Part shown: piece after piece, positions 50,364 through 59,020 of the stretch
Numbering within the stretch: the first letter of the stretch is position 1
Layout: the number at the start of each line of letters is the position of its first letter
Assembly (NCBI RefSeq): GCF_017916275.1
Contig: NZ_JAFMST010000001.1
Location: 434,001 to 498,000, forward strand
Source of the DNA: Rubellimicrobium arenae
Lineage (GTDB): Bacteria; Pseudomonadota; Alphaproteobacteria; Rhodobacterales; Rhodobacteraceae
Reading direction: 5' to 3'
DNA: 64,000 bases
Notes under the pieces: generated by a model
What the model was told of the DNA's origin: nothing
The model's database searches: none
Seen by the model: only the letters and a program-made list of their open reading frames with translations
Position numbers and translations under genes: made by a program

Positions 50364-50645
50364 ATGACTCTCGGCGAGATTCTCTCCGCGCAACTCACGG
50401 ACCCGTTCCGACTGGGGCTGCTCGTGGCGCTGGTCGTCACGATGCTGCGGACCGAGGCTGTGACGGGCCGCTGGACGCCTTTGGGCTTTGGCGTCCTGTT
50501 CGTGGCCTTCATCATCCCCATGACCACCGGCCGCGAGGAGGGGCTGCCGCTCTGGCAGTTGGTGGCCGTGGGGATCCTGGCCAACCTGCTGCTGCTCGCG
50601 CTGGTGATGGCGATCCGGCATGTCGTTCTGCGGATGATGCCCTGA
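50364..50645 (+). CDS. small two-to-three-helix membrane protein
   Basis: A 93-residue protein with about three hydrophobic segments (about residues 18-28, 40-53, 65-88). A good AAGGAGA lies ahead of the ATG. I do not recognise a family. It follows the dehydratase-like gene by 67 bases in the same direction and ends before a strong hairpin. Confidence 0.6.
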   Translation: MTLGEILSAQLTDPFRLGLLVALVVTMLRTEAVTGRWTPLGFGVLFVAFIIPMTTGREEGLPLWQLVAVGILANLLLLALVMAIRHVVLRMMP

Positions 50646-50652
50646 ACGCGAA

Positions 50653-50680
50653 CCGCCCCCGGAGTGGGCTCCGGGGGCGG
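50653..50680. terminator. bidirectional hairpin between converging genes
   Basis: CCGCCCCCGGAG-TGGG-CTCCGGGGGCGG is a perfect 12-bp stem between the small membrane gene and the MFS gene. There is no T tract. Confidence 0.65.
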
Positions 50681-50702
50681 CGGCTGGACCGGAGGTCCGG
50701 CG

Positions 50703-52514
50703 TCAGTGGTGGAGCTTGTGCTCCGGATCGTCGGTGAACATGGACTTGTTCTGCGTGCCGCCGGGCACGAAGATCGCCCCGATCACCACCGTCATCGCCG
50801 CGACGATGATGGCGTACCACAGGCCCGAGTAGATGTTGCCGGTCTGTGCCGAGATCGCGAAGGCGGTCGCGGGCAGCAGGCCCCCGAACCAGCCGTTGCC
50901 GATGTGGTACGGCAGCGACATGCCCGAGTAGCGGATCCGGGTCGGGAACAGCTCGCAGAGCATGGCGGCGATGGGACCGTAGACCATGGTGACGAGCAGG
51001 ATCAGGTAGGTGAGGATCGCCACGATGGCGAGCTTCTGGCCGGTGAAGATGTCGAAGAAGTTCGACGCCACCGCGACGGAGGTGTTGTCGGCCGCCACGA
51101 GCGGGTAGCCCACGCCTTTCAGCGCGTCGTTGACCGAAGTTTCGAAGGCGGTCTTGGCGGCCTTGGCCTCATCGCCCGTCACTGCCGCCGCATCGTAGGA
51201 GTTGATGACGGCGTCGCCGATCTGGATCGTCGCCGTGGTGGCGTTCGGGTCCTCGACGGTGGTGTAGTTGACGGAGGTGCGGGCGAGCTGCGCCTTGGCG
51301 ATGTCGCAGGACGAGGTGAACTTGGCCGTTCCCGTCGGGTTGAACTGGAACGAACAATCCTCGGGGTTGGCCGTCACGGTGACCGGGGTCTGCTGCGCCG
51401 CATGGAGCGCGGGGTTCGCGATCCGGGTCAGCGCCTCGAACACCGGGAAGTAGGTGAGGGCGGCGATCAGGCAGCCGGCCAGGATGATCGGCTTGCGGCC
51501 GATGCGGTCCGACAGGGAGCCGAAGAACAGAAAGCCGCCGGTGCCCAGGATCAGCGACCAGGCCACGAAGACGTTGGCCGAGAAGCTGTCCACCTTGACG
51601 ACGTTCTGGATGAAGAACAGCGCGTAGAACTGGCCCGAGTACCAGACCACGGCTTGCCCGGCGGTGAGGCCGAAGAGCGCGATCAGGGCGAACTTGCCGT
51701 TCTTCCAGTTGCCGAAGGCTTCCTTGAGGGGGGCCTTGGAGGCGGTGCCCTCTTCCTTCATCTTCTTGAAGGCGGGCGATTCATGCATCTGTAGGCGGAT
51801 GTAGAGCGACACCAGCAGCAGGATGACCGACCCGAGGAACGGAATCCGCCAGCCCCAGGCGTTGAACGCCTTCTGCATCATCGGCGTGCCATCGGCGTTC
51901 ATCATTGCCGCGCCGGCCGCGTCCAGCACCGGCTGGTCGGCATAGTTGCCGTTCACGTAGCCCTGCACCGAGATGATGACGATGAGCGAGAGCAGGAGCC
52001 CCAGCGTCGCCGTCGTCTGGATGAAGGCGGTGTAGTAGCCGCGGCGCCCGATGGGGGCGTGTTCGGCCACGTACACGGCCGCGCCGCCATATTCTCCGCC
52101 CAGCGCGAGGCCCTGCAGCATCCGCAGCGCGATCAGGATGACCGGCGCCGCCACGCCCCACTGGTAGTAGTTGGGCAGCAGGCCCACCAGGAAGGTCGAG
52201 GCCCCCATGATGAGGATGGTCATCAGGAACGTGTACTTGCGGCCCACGAGGTCGCCCAGCGCCCCGAACACCAGCGCGCCGAAGGGACGCACGATGAAGC
52301 CCGCCGCGAAGGCCAGGAGCGCGAAGACGTTGCGCGTGGCCTCGGGGAAGGGCGTGAAGAACTGCGCGCCGATGATCGCGGCGAGCGAGCCGTACAGATA
52401 GAAGTCGTACCATTCGAAGATGGTGCCCGCGGAGGAGGCCATGATGACCTTCTTCTCCTCCCGGGTCATGGGACGGGTCCGGTTGATGTCCGTCCCCATA
52501 TCGATCGATGCCAT
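50703..52514 (-). CDS. MFS (metabolite:H+ symporter-like) carrier with large extra loop
   Basis: A 603-residue MFS transporter, long for the class (430-550 usual). The N-terminal half shows SSAGTIFEWYDFYLYG, the loop motif GALGDLVGRKY and RMLQGLALGGEYGGA, as in MHS-family carriers for organic acids. Unusual inserts are a 35-residue loop at about 185-218 and a 130-residue hydrophilic loop at about 365-493, between late helices, with two cysteines (387 and 403). The last helices follow normally. It lies 153 bases downstream of acs on the same strand, suggesting uptake of acetate, propionate or another acid that becomes acyl-CoA. Confidence 0.85.
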   Translation of the reverse strand: MASIDMGTDINRTRPMTREEKKVIMASSAGTIFEWYDFYLYGSLAAIIGAQFFTPFPEATRNVFALLAFAAGFIVRPFGALVFGALGDLVGRKYTFLMTILIMGASTFLVGLLPNYYQWGVAAPVILIALRMLQGLALGGEYGGAAVYVAEHAPIGRRGYYTAFIQTTATLGLLLSLIVIISVQGYVNGNYADQPVLDAAGAAMMNADGTPMMQKAFNAWGWRIPFLGSVILLLVSLYIRLQMHESPAFKKMKEEGTASKAPLKEAFGNWKNGKFALIALFGLTAGQAVVWYSGQFYALFFIQNVVKVDSFSANVFVAWSLILGTGGFLFFGSLSDRIGRKPIILAGCLIAALTYFPVFEALTRIANPALHAAQQTPVTVTANPEDCSFQFNPTGTAKFTSSCDIAKAQLARTSVNYTTVEDPNATTATIQIGDAVINSYDAAAVTGDEAKAAKTAFETSVNDALKGVGYPLVAADNTSVAVASNFFDIFTGQKLAIVAILTYLILLVTMVYGPIAAMLCELFPTRIRYSGMSLPYHIGNGWFGGLLPATAFAISAQTGNIYSGLWYAIIVAAMTVVIGAIFVPGGTQNKSMFTDDPEHKLHH

Positions 52515-52667
52515 AACTTCCTCCTCTTGGGGCCGTTCGTTGCCGGCGATGTCGTTCCGCGGCGTTTGGCAAGGCTCCGCCATCCCCTCCTCTTGGGAAG
52601 GTGTCGCCCCGTCGCGGTCCGTCCTTGGGGGTGTCCGGCCCGGTTCCCCCCGGGCCGGAGTCGTCTG

Positions 52668-54635
52668 TCAGTCCTTGGCGCGGTTCATGCGGTTGTTGAT
52701 CAACTCGTCCACGACCGTCGGATCGGCCAGGGTCGAGGTGTCGCCAAGCGCGCCGAAGTCGTTCTCGGCGATCTTGCGAAGGATGCGGCGCATGATCTTG
52801 CCCGACCGGGTCTTGGGAAGTCCCGGAGCCCATTGGATGAGATCGGGCTTGGCAATCGGACCGATCTCCTGCCGGACCCAGTTGCCGAGATCCAGGCGAA
52901 GCTGCTCGGTCGGCTCGACGCCCCGCATCAGGGTGACATAGGCGTAGATGCCCTGGCCCTTGATGTCGTGCGGGTAGCCGACGACCGCAGCCTCGGCCAC
53001 GCATTCATGGGCGACGAGCGCGCTCTCGATCTCGGCGGTGCCCATCCGGTGGCCGGACACGTTGAGCACGTCGTCCACGCGCCCGGTGATCCAGTAGTAG
53101 CCGTCCTCGTCGCGACGGCAGCCGTCCCCGGTGAAGTAATAGCCCGGATACTGGGAGAAGTAGGTTTCCTCGAACCGCTTGTGGTCGCCCCAGACGGTCC
53201 GCATCTGCCCGGGCCAGGAGTCCGCGATGCAGAGCACGCCCTCGGTCTTGGTGTCCTCCTGAACCTGGCCGGAGGATGCATCGACCACGACCGGCTTGAT
53301 GCCCCAGAACGGCGTCGTGGCCGAGCCCGGCTTCAGCGGCGTCGCCTTGGGATGCGGGCAGATCAGGTGGCCGCCGGTCTCGGTCTGCCAGTAGGCGTCG
53401 ATGATGGGCAGCTTTCCCTTGCCGACGTGCTGATGGTACCAGTTCCAGGCCTCGGGATTGATGGGCTCGCCCACCGTGCCCAGAAGCCGGAGCGACGACA
53501 GGTCGTGCTTGTCCACCCATTCCGGACCCTGCGCCATCAGCGAGCGGATCGCGGTGGGCGCGCTGTGGAAGTGCGTGACCTTGTGCTTGTCGACGATGTC
53601 CCAGAACCGGCCGGCGTCGGGCCAGGTGGGGATCCCTTCGAACATCAGGACGGTCGCGCCGTTCGCCAGCGGGCCGTAGACGATGTAGCTGTGGCCGGTG
53701 ACCCAGCCCACGTCCGCCGTGCACCACCAGATGTCGCCCGGCTGGTAGTCGAAGCAGACCTCGTGCGTCAGGGACGTGTAGGTGAGGTATCCGCCCGAGG
53801 TATGCACCGCGCCCTTCGGCTTTCCGGTCGAGCCGGAGGTATAAAGGATGAAGAGCGGGTCCTCGGCTCCCATCTCGGCGTAGGGGCAGTAGGGCGAGGC
53901 CTGCAGCATGGCCTCGGTCAGGTTGATGTCCCGCCCGTTCGTCCAATGCGTCTGTCCGCCGGTCCGCTTGACCACGAGGCACTTCACGTCGTCCCGGCAG
54001 TGCAGGAGGGCAGCGTCCGTGTTGCTCTTGAGCGGGGTCGTCTTGCCGCCGCGCGGGGCGAAGTCCGCCGTAATGACGACCTTGGCGCCCGAATCGTTGA
54101 TCCGGTTCGCCAGCGCGTCGGGCGAGAAGCCCCCGAACACCACCGAATGGACGGCACCGATGCGCGCGCAGGCCAGCATGGCGAACGCAGCCTCGGGGAT
54201 CATGGGCAGATAGATGACGACCCGGTCGCCCTTGTTCACGCCCTGGTCCTTGAGCACGTTCGCGAGCCGACAGGTTTCCTCGAGCAACTCCCGGTAGGTG
54301 ATGCGGCGAACGTCGGCCTTGGGGTTGTCCGGCTCCCAGATGATCGCCACGCGATCCCCATCGCGTGCGACATGCCGGTCGATGCAGTTCGCCGACACGT
54401 TCAGGGTGCCGTCCTCGAACCACTTGATCGAGACGTTGCCCGGCGCAAAGGACGTGTTCTTGATCTTGGTCGGGCGCTTGATCCAGTCGATCCGTCTGGC
54501 CTGCTCGGCCCAGAACCTGTCGGGCTCTGACAGCGATTCCGCGTAGTTGCGGCTGTAGCTCTCGGCCACCGATTGCGCGGACGCGCCCGCGTCCCCAGAA
54601 GCCCCACGGCCGTCCCGTAGCTCATGGTCGAGCAT
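52668..54635 (-). CDS. acs: acetyl-CoA synthetase
   Basis: A 655-residue AMP-forming synthetase, the usual Acs length. The ATP-binding motif is [12 protein letters not shown], the hinge and CoA region [15 protein letters not shown], and the regulatory acetylated lysine lies in [14 protein letters not shown] near the C-terminus. It activates acetate to acetyl-CoA. The start MLDHELRDG at 54635 follows GAGGAGGA. Divergent to the aldehyde dehydrogenase and upstream of the MFS carrier. Confidence 0.95.
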   Translation of the reverse strand: MLDHELRDGRGASGDAGASAQSVAESYSRNYAESLSEPDRFWAEQARRIDWIKRPTKIKNTSFAPGNVSIKWFEDGTLNVSANCIDRHVARDGDRVAIIWEPDNPKADVRRITYRELLEETCRLANVLKDQGVNKGDRVVIYLPMIPEAAFAMLACARIGAVHSVVFGGFSPDALANRINDSGAKVVITADFAPRGGKTTPLKSNTDAALLHCRDDVKCLVVKRTGGQTHWTNGRDINLTEAMLQASPYCPYAEMGAEDPLFILYTSGSTGKPKGAVHTSGGYLTYTSLTHEVCFDYQPGDIWWCTADVGWVTGHSYIVYGPLANGATVLMFEGIPTWPDAGRFWDIVDKHKVTHFHSAPTAIRSLMAQGPEWVDKHDLSSLRLLGTVGEPINPEAWNWYHQHVGKGKLPIIDAYWQTETGGHLICPHPKATPLKPGSATTPFWGIKPVVVDASSGQVQEDTKTEGVLCIADSWPGQMRTVWGDHKRFEETYFSQYPGYYFTGDGCRRDEDGYYWITGRVDDVLNVSGHRMGTAEIESALVAHECVAEAAVVGYPHDIKGQGIYAYVTLMRGVEPTEQLRLDLGNWVRQEIGPIAKPDLIQWAPGLPKTRSGKIMRRILRKIAENDFGALGDTSTLADPTVVDELINNRMNRAKD

Positions 54636-54795
54636 CCGTTCCTCCTCCTCGTGCCGGGGCCGTCTGGCGCTCCGGCTCTCCTCTCCGGGCGATGCTGCCC
54701 GGCGCTCCATCCCACCCAACCAATACGGGAAGTGCAACCGCCCGTCCTGCAAAGGTTCCGGTGCGCCACACTTTTGTCATGAACTTTACGGAATT

Positions 54796-54811
54796 GCTGT
54801 AACGGCTGTAA
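54796..54811. promoter_or_regulatory. tandem GCTGTAA repeat in the acs / aldehyde dehydrogenase gap
   Basis: Two GCTGTAA units start nine bases apart (54796 and 54805), flanked by ACGGAA and TTCCGT arms (about 54789-54818). They sit in the 374-base gap between divergent acs and the dehydrogenase, near the acs promoter side. A regulator site is possible but unproven; the rest of the gap shows no gene. Confidence 0.3.
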
Positions 54812-55009
54812 ACTTCCGTGCTCGGGATGTCGGATTTCACGGCGCTGCGGGCCCTTGCTGATTTACATCCGCGAAACGTAACGACAGGACCCCCCATCGA
54901 TGTCTGTCTCAACGCCCGTCTCTGGGCGCATGTCGGAAATGTCGCGCCCGGAGTGGACATCCGGGACGACGGGGGCCAGATTGCGCGCCGCAAGACGGAG
55001 GTTATCATC

Positions 55010-56545
55010 ATGGCGGACGGCGGAACCATGGGGCCGGCCCAAGGCCGGCACCTGATCGCGGGGGAGTGGGTCGCGGGCGAGGGGACGTTCCGGTCCTCTC
55101 CCTGGACAGGCGAAGGACGCGAGTTCTCGGCGGGCAGTCCCGCGCTGGTGGACCGCGCCGTGCAGGCGGCCGAGGAGGCCTTTCCGGCCTATTCCGCGCT
55201 GAGCCGCGAGGCACGCGCCCAGTTCCTCGAGCGCATCGCGGACGAGATCGAGGCGCGCGGCGCCGCGATCACCGAGATCGGCCACCTGGAAACCGGCCTG
55301 CCCCGGGCGCGGCTCGAGGGCGAGCGGGGCCGCACCATGGGGCAGCTTCGGCTGTTCGCGTCGCACATCCGCGAAGGTGGGTATCTTGATCGCCGGCACG
55401 ACCGCGCGCTGCCTGATCGCGCGCCGCTGCCCCGCCCGGACCTGCGGCTGATCCAGCGGCCGATCGGTCCGGTTGCGGTGTTCGGCGCCTCCAACTTCCC
55501 GCTGGCCTTCTCGGTGGCCGGGGGTGACACGGCCTCGGCGCTGGCGGCGGGCTGCCCGGTGGTGGTCAAGGGCCACTCCGCGCACCCGGGCACGGGCGAG
55601 ATCGTCGCCGAGGCGGTGCTCGCCGCCATCGAGGCGCTCGACCTGCCGCGCGGCGTCTTCGCCCTGATTCAGGGCGGCGACCGCAAGACGGGCGAGGCGC
55701 TGGTGCAGCACCCGTTGATCCGGGCCGTGGGCTTCACCGGCTCGCTGACCGGGGGCCGCGCCTTGTTCGACCTGTGCGCCCGCCGTCCCGAGCCGATCCC
55801 CTTCTTCGGCGAGCTGGGCTCCGTCAACCCGATGTTCGTGCTGCCCGAGGCGCTGTCGGCGCGCGGGGGGCAGATCGCGGCGGGCTGGGCGGGTTCGCTC
55901 ACCATGGGGGCAGGGCAGTTCTGCACCAACCCGGGTATCGCCGTGCTGCTTGATGGGCCGCAGGTCGAGAGCTTTGCTCAGGCCACCGTCACGGCCTTGG
56001 CGGCGGTGCAGGCGCAGACCATGCTCACCGACGGCATCGCCTCGGCCTACCGCGAGGGCCGGGCGCGCATCGCCGGCGGGCAGGGCGTGCGCGCGCTGCA
56101 CGAAACCGAGTCGTCGGGCCGCAACGCCACCCCGTTCCTGTACGAGGTCTCGGGCGAGCACTTCCTGAGCCAGCCTCATCTCGCCCATGAGGTGTTCGGG
56201 CCACTGGGCCTCGTGGTGCGCGCGCGAGACCAGGACGAGATCTTGGCTGTGGCCGAAGCCATGGAGGGCCAGCTCACCGTCACGCTCCAGCTCGACGCGG
56301 GCGACACGGCGCTGGCGCAGCAGCTCACGCCCGTGCTGGAGCGCAAGGCCGGCCGCCTTCTGGCGAACGGCTTCCCGACCGGGGTCGAGGTGGCCGACGC
56401 CATGGTCCACGGCGGACCCTACCCGGCGTCCACCAACTTCGGGGCGACCTCGGTGGGCACGCTGTCCATTCGTCGCTGGCTTCGGCCCGTCTGCTTCCAG
56501 AACTGGCCCGAAGAACTCCTGCCCGAAGACCTGAAGGGCCTGTGA
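55010..56545 (+). CDS. aldehyde dehydrogenase, 2-ketoglutarate-semialdehyde type
   Basis: A 511-residue NAD(P)-dependent dehydrogenase. The nucleophile is Cys305 (GAGQFCTNPG), the general base Glu268 (FFGELGSVNP), and GFTGS near 241-245 the cofactor loop. The N-terminus (HLIAGEWVAGEGTFRSSPWTG) and the conserved FGASNFPLAFSVAGGDTASALAAGCPVVVKGH fit the 2-ketoglutarate-semialdehyde/aldehyde (NADP+) class. It would oxidise the semialdehyde to 2-ketoglutarate in an oxidative pentose route. GGAGG precedes ATG 55010. Confidence 0.87.
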   Translation: MADGGTMGPAQGRHLIAGEWVAGEGTFRSSPWTGEGREFSAGSPALVDRAVQAAEEAFPAYSALSREARAQFLERIADEIEARGAAITEIGHLETGLPRARLEGERGRTMGQLRLFASHIREGGYLDRRHDRALPDRAPLPRPDLRLIQRPIGPVAVFGASNFPLAFSVAGGDTASALAAGCPVVVKGHSAHPGTGEIVAEAVLAAIEALDLPRGVFALIQGGDRKTGEALVQHPLIRAVGFTGSLTGGRALFDLCARRPEPIPFFGELGSVNPMFVLPEALSARGGQIAAGWAGSLTMGAGQFCTNPGIAVLLDGPQVESFAQATVTALAAVQAQTMLTDGIASAYREGRARIAGGQGVRALHETESSGRNATPFLYEVSGEHFLSQPHLAHEVFGPLGLVVRARDQDEILAVAEAMEGQLTVTLQLDAGDTALAQQLTPVLERKAGRLLANGFPTGVEVADAMVHGGPYPASTNFGATSVGTLSIRRWLRPVCFQNWPEELLPEDLKGL

Positions 56546-56557
56546 GGCCCGTCCGGG

Positions 56558-56588
56558 GCGCGCGGTCACTCGATCAGTGACCGCGCGC
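56558..56588. terminator. bidirectional hairpin overlapping the ltrA stop codon
   Basis: GCGCGCGGTCACT-CGATC-AGTGACCGCGCGC is a perfect 13-bp stem. It covers the ltrA stop codon (56566-56568), so on that strand the last codons of the gene form part of the stem. On the other strand it lies 12 bases past the dehydrogenase stop. Confidence 0.6.
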
Positions 56589-57768
56589 CGGCGCGGGATC
56601 GCCGCAAGAGACGCTCCAGCACGGCCACGGCCACAAGGGCGGCCGTGGCATAGGCCGCCAGCCCCAGCGTCGAGAACAGGCCCGCGACCGGCAGGGCGGC
56701 GGCGAGCGCGATCAGTCCGATCAGGTGCGAGACCGGCCAGCGGTGGCTGGTCGCGTCCTTGAACAGAAAGTTGCCGGCCAGGAACACCGCAGGCCCGCCC
56801 AGGAGCACGAGGGTCGAAGCAAGGCCCGGCGTGTCCTCCGGATGAGCGAGCAGCAGCTTGTCCCCGACGGCCGACAGCACGATGCCCGCCACGATGGGAA
56901 GGTGGACATAGGTATAGGCGAAGCGGGCCAGGCGACCGGGGTCGGCCGACCGTTCGATCGCTTCGGTCCCGCGCTTTGCCCCTTCGTCGAAGTAGATCCA
57001 CCACATCACCAGCGATCCGGCCAGCGCGACGGCGAAGGCCGTCATCGTCACCGCATCCCACTCGAGGGTGGCCATCCTTTGCCCCGTCACGAGCAGGGAT
57101 TCCCCAAGTCCGATGATGATGAACAACGCGCAGCGTTCAGCGAGGTGCTCTCCCTCGATGTCCCACTCGCTCGCGGGGGAACGTCCATGCCCGGGAACCC
57201 AGAAACCCATCCAGGGCACGCCGATGTCAAGCATCAGCGCGACGGTCCAGAGCGCGGATCGCAGGTCGCCGTCCAGAAAGCCGCCGGTGATCCAAAGCAC
57301 GCCCGAGATCACGAACCAGATCGAGACCCTTTCGAAGGTGGCCCGCTGGCCGTCGTCTTCGTCCTTCAGCGCCCAGACCATGAACACCGAACGGCCAAGC
57401 TGCATGGCCACGTAGGTGACGGCGAACAGCAGGCCCAGCCCCTCGTAGGCCAGGGGAATGGAGATGGCGAACGGCAGGCCGACGACCATCAGGGCGAAGA
57501 TCAGCATCCGAACGAGCGATCGGTCCGGGTCGAGGCGGTTCGTGGCCCAGGACGTGGTGATCCAGAGCCACCAGGTGGCCATGAACAGCACCGATCCCCG
57601 GAACACCCCTTCGGCTTCGAGATGGTTCAACAGGTATTGCGATAACTGCGTGACCGCGAACACGAAGACCAGATCGAAGAAGAGTTCGGCGAAGCTGACC
57701 CGGGCCGAGTCCTCGTCCTGACGGTCGCGCAGGTAGCTACGATGGCGCTGGGCGGTGTGCTCGGCCAT
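56566..57768 (-). CDS. ltrA: low temperature requirement protein A (LtrA) family membrane protein
   Basis: A 400-residue membrane protein with about ten helices. The conserved opening FAELFFDLVFVFAVTQLSQYL, the central GHGRSPASEWDIEGEHLAERCALFIIIGLGESLL and the pattern YTYVHLPIVAGI match the LtrA family, first linked to growth of Listeria at low temperature. Its biochemical role is unknown. ATG 57768 is used; a longer frame to 57945 is not supported by family resemblance. Confidence 0.85.
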   Translation of the reverse strand: MAEHTAQRHRSYLRDRQDEDSARVSFAELFFDLVFVFAVTQLSQYLLNHLEAEGVFRGSVLFMATWWLWITTSWATNRLDPDRSLVRMLIFALMVVGLPFAISIPLAYEGLGLLFAVTYVAMQLGRSVFMVWALKDEDDGQRATFERVSIWFVISGVLWITGGFLDGDLRSALWTVALMLDIGVPWMGFWVPGHGRSPASEWDIEGEHLAERCALFIIIGLGESLLVTGQRMATLEWDAVTMTAFAVALAGSLVMWWIYFDEGAKRGTEAIERSADPGRLARFAYTYVHLPIVAGIVLSAVGDKLLLAHPEDTPGLASTLVLLGGPAVFLAGNFLFKDATSHRWPVSHLIGLIALAAALPVAGLFSTLGLAAYATAALVAVAVLERLLRRSRAGARSLIE

Positions 57769-58288
57769 GGATCCCGTTCCGACAAACGCGCTGGTGCGGC
57801 GCGTCAGCACATAGCGGGCCTCAGGCAGGCTGGTAGTACCGGATCGTCGGAGGATCACAGGCTGCGCTTCGGTCCCTCTCAAGCGGCATCGTGGCACCTT
57901 CCGTGGCCGCCGGACGGCGACCGCGAACCGTGCACGGATCAGCACTTGGCCACGTGCCTGAGGCCCAAGAGATCAAGGTCCTGACCGTCTTACAGAAGCC
58001 TCCGTTCGAAAGGTGATTGTCGCAAGACGCGATTGCTGGAACTGCGGCGGGCTCCGGCCTGTCCCGGACGCGGCGGCGATCCTCCACGGTTCTGGACCCG
58101 CTCGGGAGAGCGACCAAGGGCGCACCCTCGGCAAGTCATCTGCTTGCTTCGAACGATCGCTGGATCGCGTCGTTGGCGGGACCGGCCTGTGCATCGCGCC
58201 GCCGTTGCTGTCCTGTTCGTGGGCCCAAGCTGGGCCTGGCGATTTCCTCAGGCTGGCCAGAAAGTCAGGATCCTTGGAGCCTCTGGGA
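57769..58288. other. 520-base gap with no convincing gene
   Basis: Region between the ltrA start and the XRE-cupin stop. Several open frames exist on both strands (for example 57821-58117 minus), but none has a good ribosome-binding site, family motif or consistent coding composition, and G+C is a little lower than in neighbours. It must hold the ltrA promoter. It may be old coding debris. Confidence 0.5.
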
Positions 58289-58843
58289 TCAGTAGACTGG
58301 AGGCGCAACGACCCAGAGCGCCACAGCTGCTACGGACGAGTCGTTGCGCCAAGCATAATCCTGTCCCGCGAATTGGAAGCTGTCTCCAGCGTCCAGCATG
58401 AACTCCCGCTCGCCGACCCTCAGATGGAGGCGTCCCTCGATCAGCACGCCGCCATGTTCCGCCCCTCGGGGCGAAACCGGACCGTCGCTGCTGGCGCCCG
58501 GCGCGAACACGGTCCGGATCATCTCGAACCCCCCGTTGAGGTTCGGCGAGAGCAACTCCTCGACCAGCCCGCTTTCCGTCGTGCCGATGGGCATCCGGTC
58601 GGCGGCGCGCTGGATCAGCCCCCGCTCGGCTTCGTCCCGGCCGGCAGAGCGGAAGAAGAAGCTGATGCTGATCCCGAACTGCTCGGCCAGGAGACCCAGG
58701 TCGCGGACCGACGGGGTGCTCTGACCGCGCTCGATCTGGCTGAGCCAGCCGACCGACCGCCCGACCGCCGCAGCCACCTCGCGAAGCGTCAGATCGCGGG
58801 CCTGCCGAAGTGCGCGAAGGTCGTGCCCGATCTGTCGTGACAT
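58289..58843 (-). CDS. XRE-cupin transcriptional regulator
   Basis: A 184-residue regulator. Residues 1-65 form an XRE helix-turn-helix (HDLRALRQARDLTLREVAAAVGRSVGWLSQIERGQSTPSVRDL); residues 105-182 a cupin with EHGGVLIEGRLHLRVGEREFMLDAGDSFQFAG. Such proteins regulate adjacent catabolic genes with the cupin as effector sensor. It is divergent from the dimethylglycine dehydrogenase-like gene, with a dyad symmetry element between, so it most likely controls that gene and itself. Confidence 0.9.
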   Translation of the reverse strand: MSRQIGHDLRALRQARDLTLREVAAAVGRSVGWLSQIERGQSTPSVRDLGLLAEQFGISISFFFRSAGRDEAERGLIQRAADRMPIGTTESGLVEELLSPNLNGGFEMIRTVFAPGASSDGPVSPRGAEHGGVLIEGRLHLRVGEREFMLDAGDSFQFAGQDYAWRNDSSVAAVALWVVAPPVY

Positions 58844-58941
58844 GACTGTTCTGTCCCTCCGATCTCATTATAGCGGCCTGTTCAGGAATCAGAAGCATCA
58901 AGCTCTCCCAGCGTGAAGCATTCAGATAGTCATCCGTCTAG

Positions 58942-58966
58942 GTGAAAATCATGGTTGATTTTTCAC
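58942..58966. promoter_or_regulatory. AT-rich inverted repeat between the XRE-cupin gene and the dehydrogenase gene
   Basis: GTGAAAATCA then TGATTTTTCAC form an imperfect dyad centred about 70 bases upstream of the dehydrogenase start, in an unusually AT-rich stretch. It is a candidate operator for the divergent XRE-cupin protein. The assignment is by position only. Confidence 0.6.
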
Positions 58967-59020
58967 GAGGGTCCATTGATGCTGCCTGCCAGTCTGCCAC
59001 CTGATCACAGAGGATCCGTC

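Noticed and set aside
57821-58117. Small minus-strand gene upstream of ltrA
   Set aside because: The 98-codon frame has no ribosome-binding site or recognisable motif and its composition is not clearly coding.
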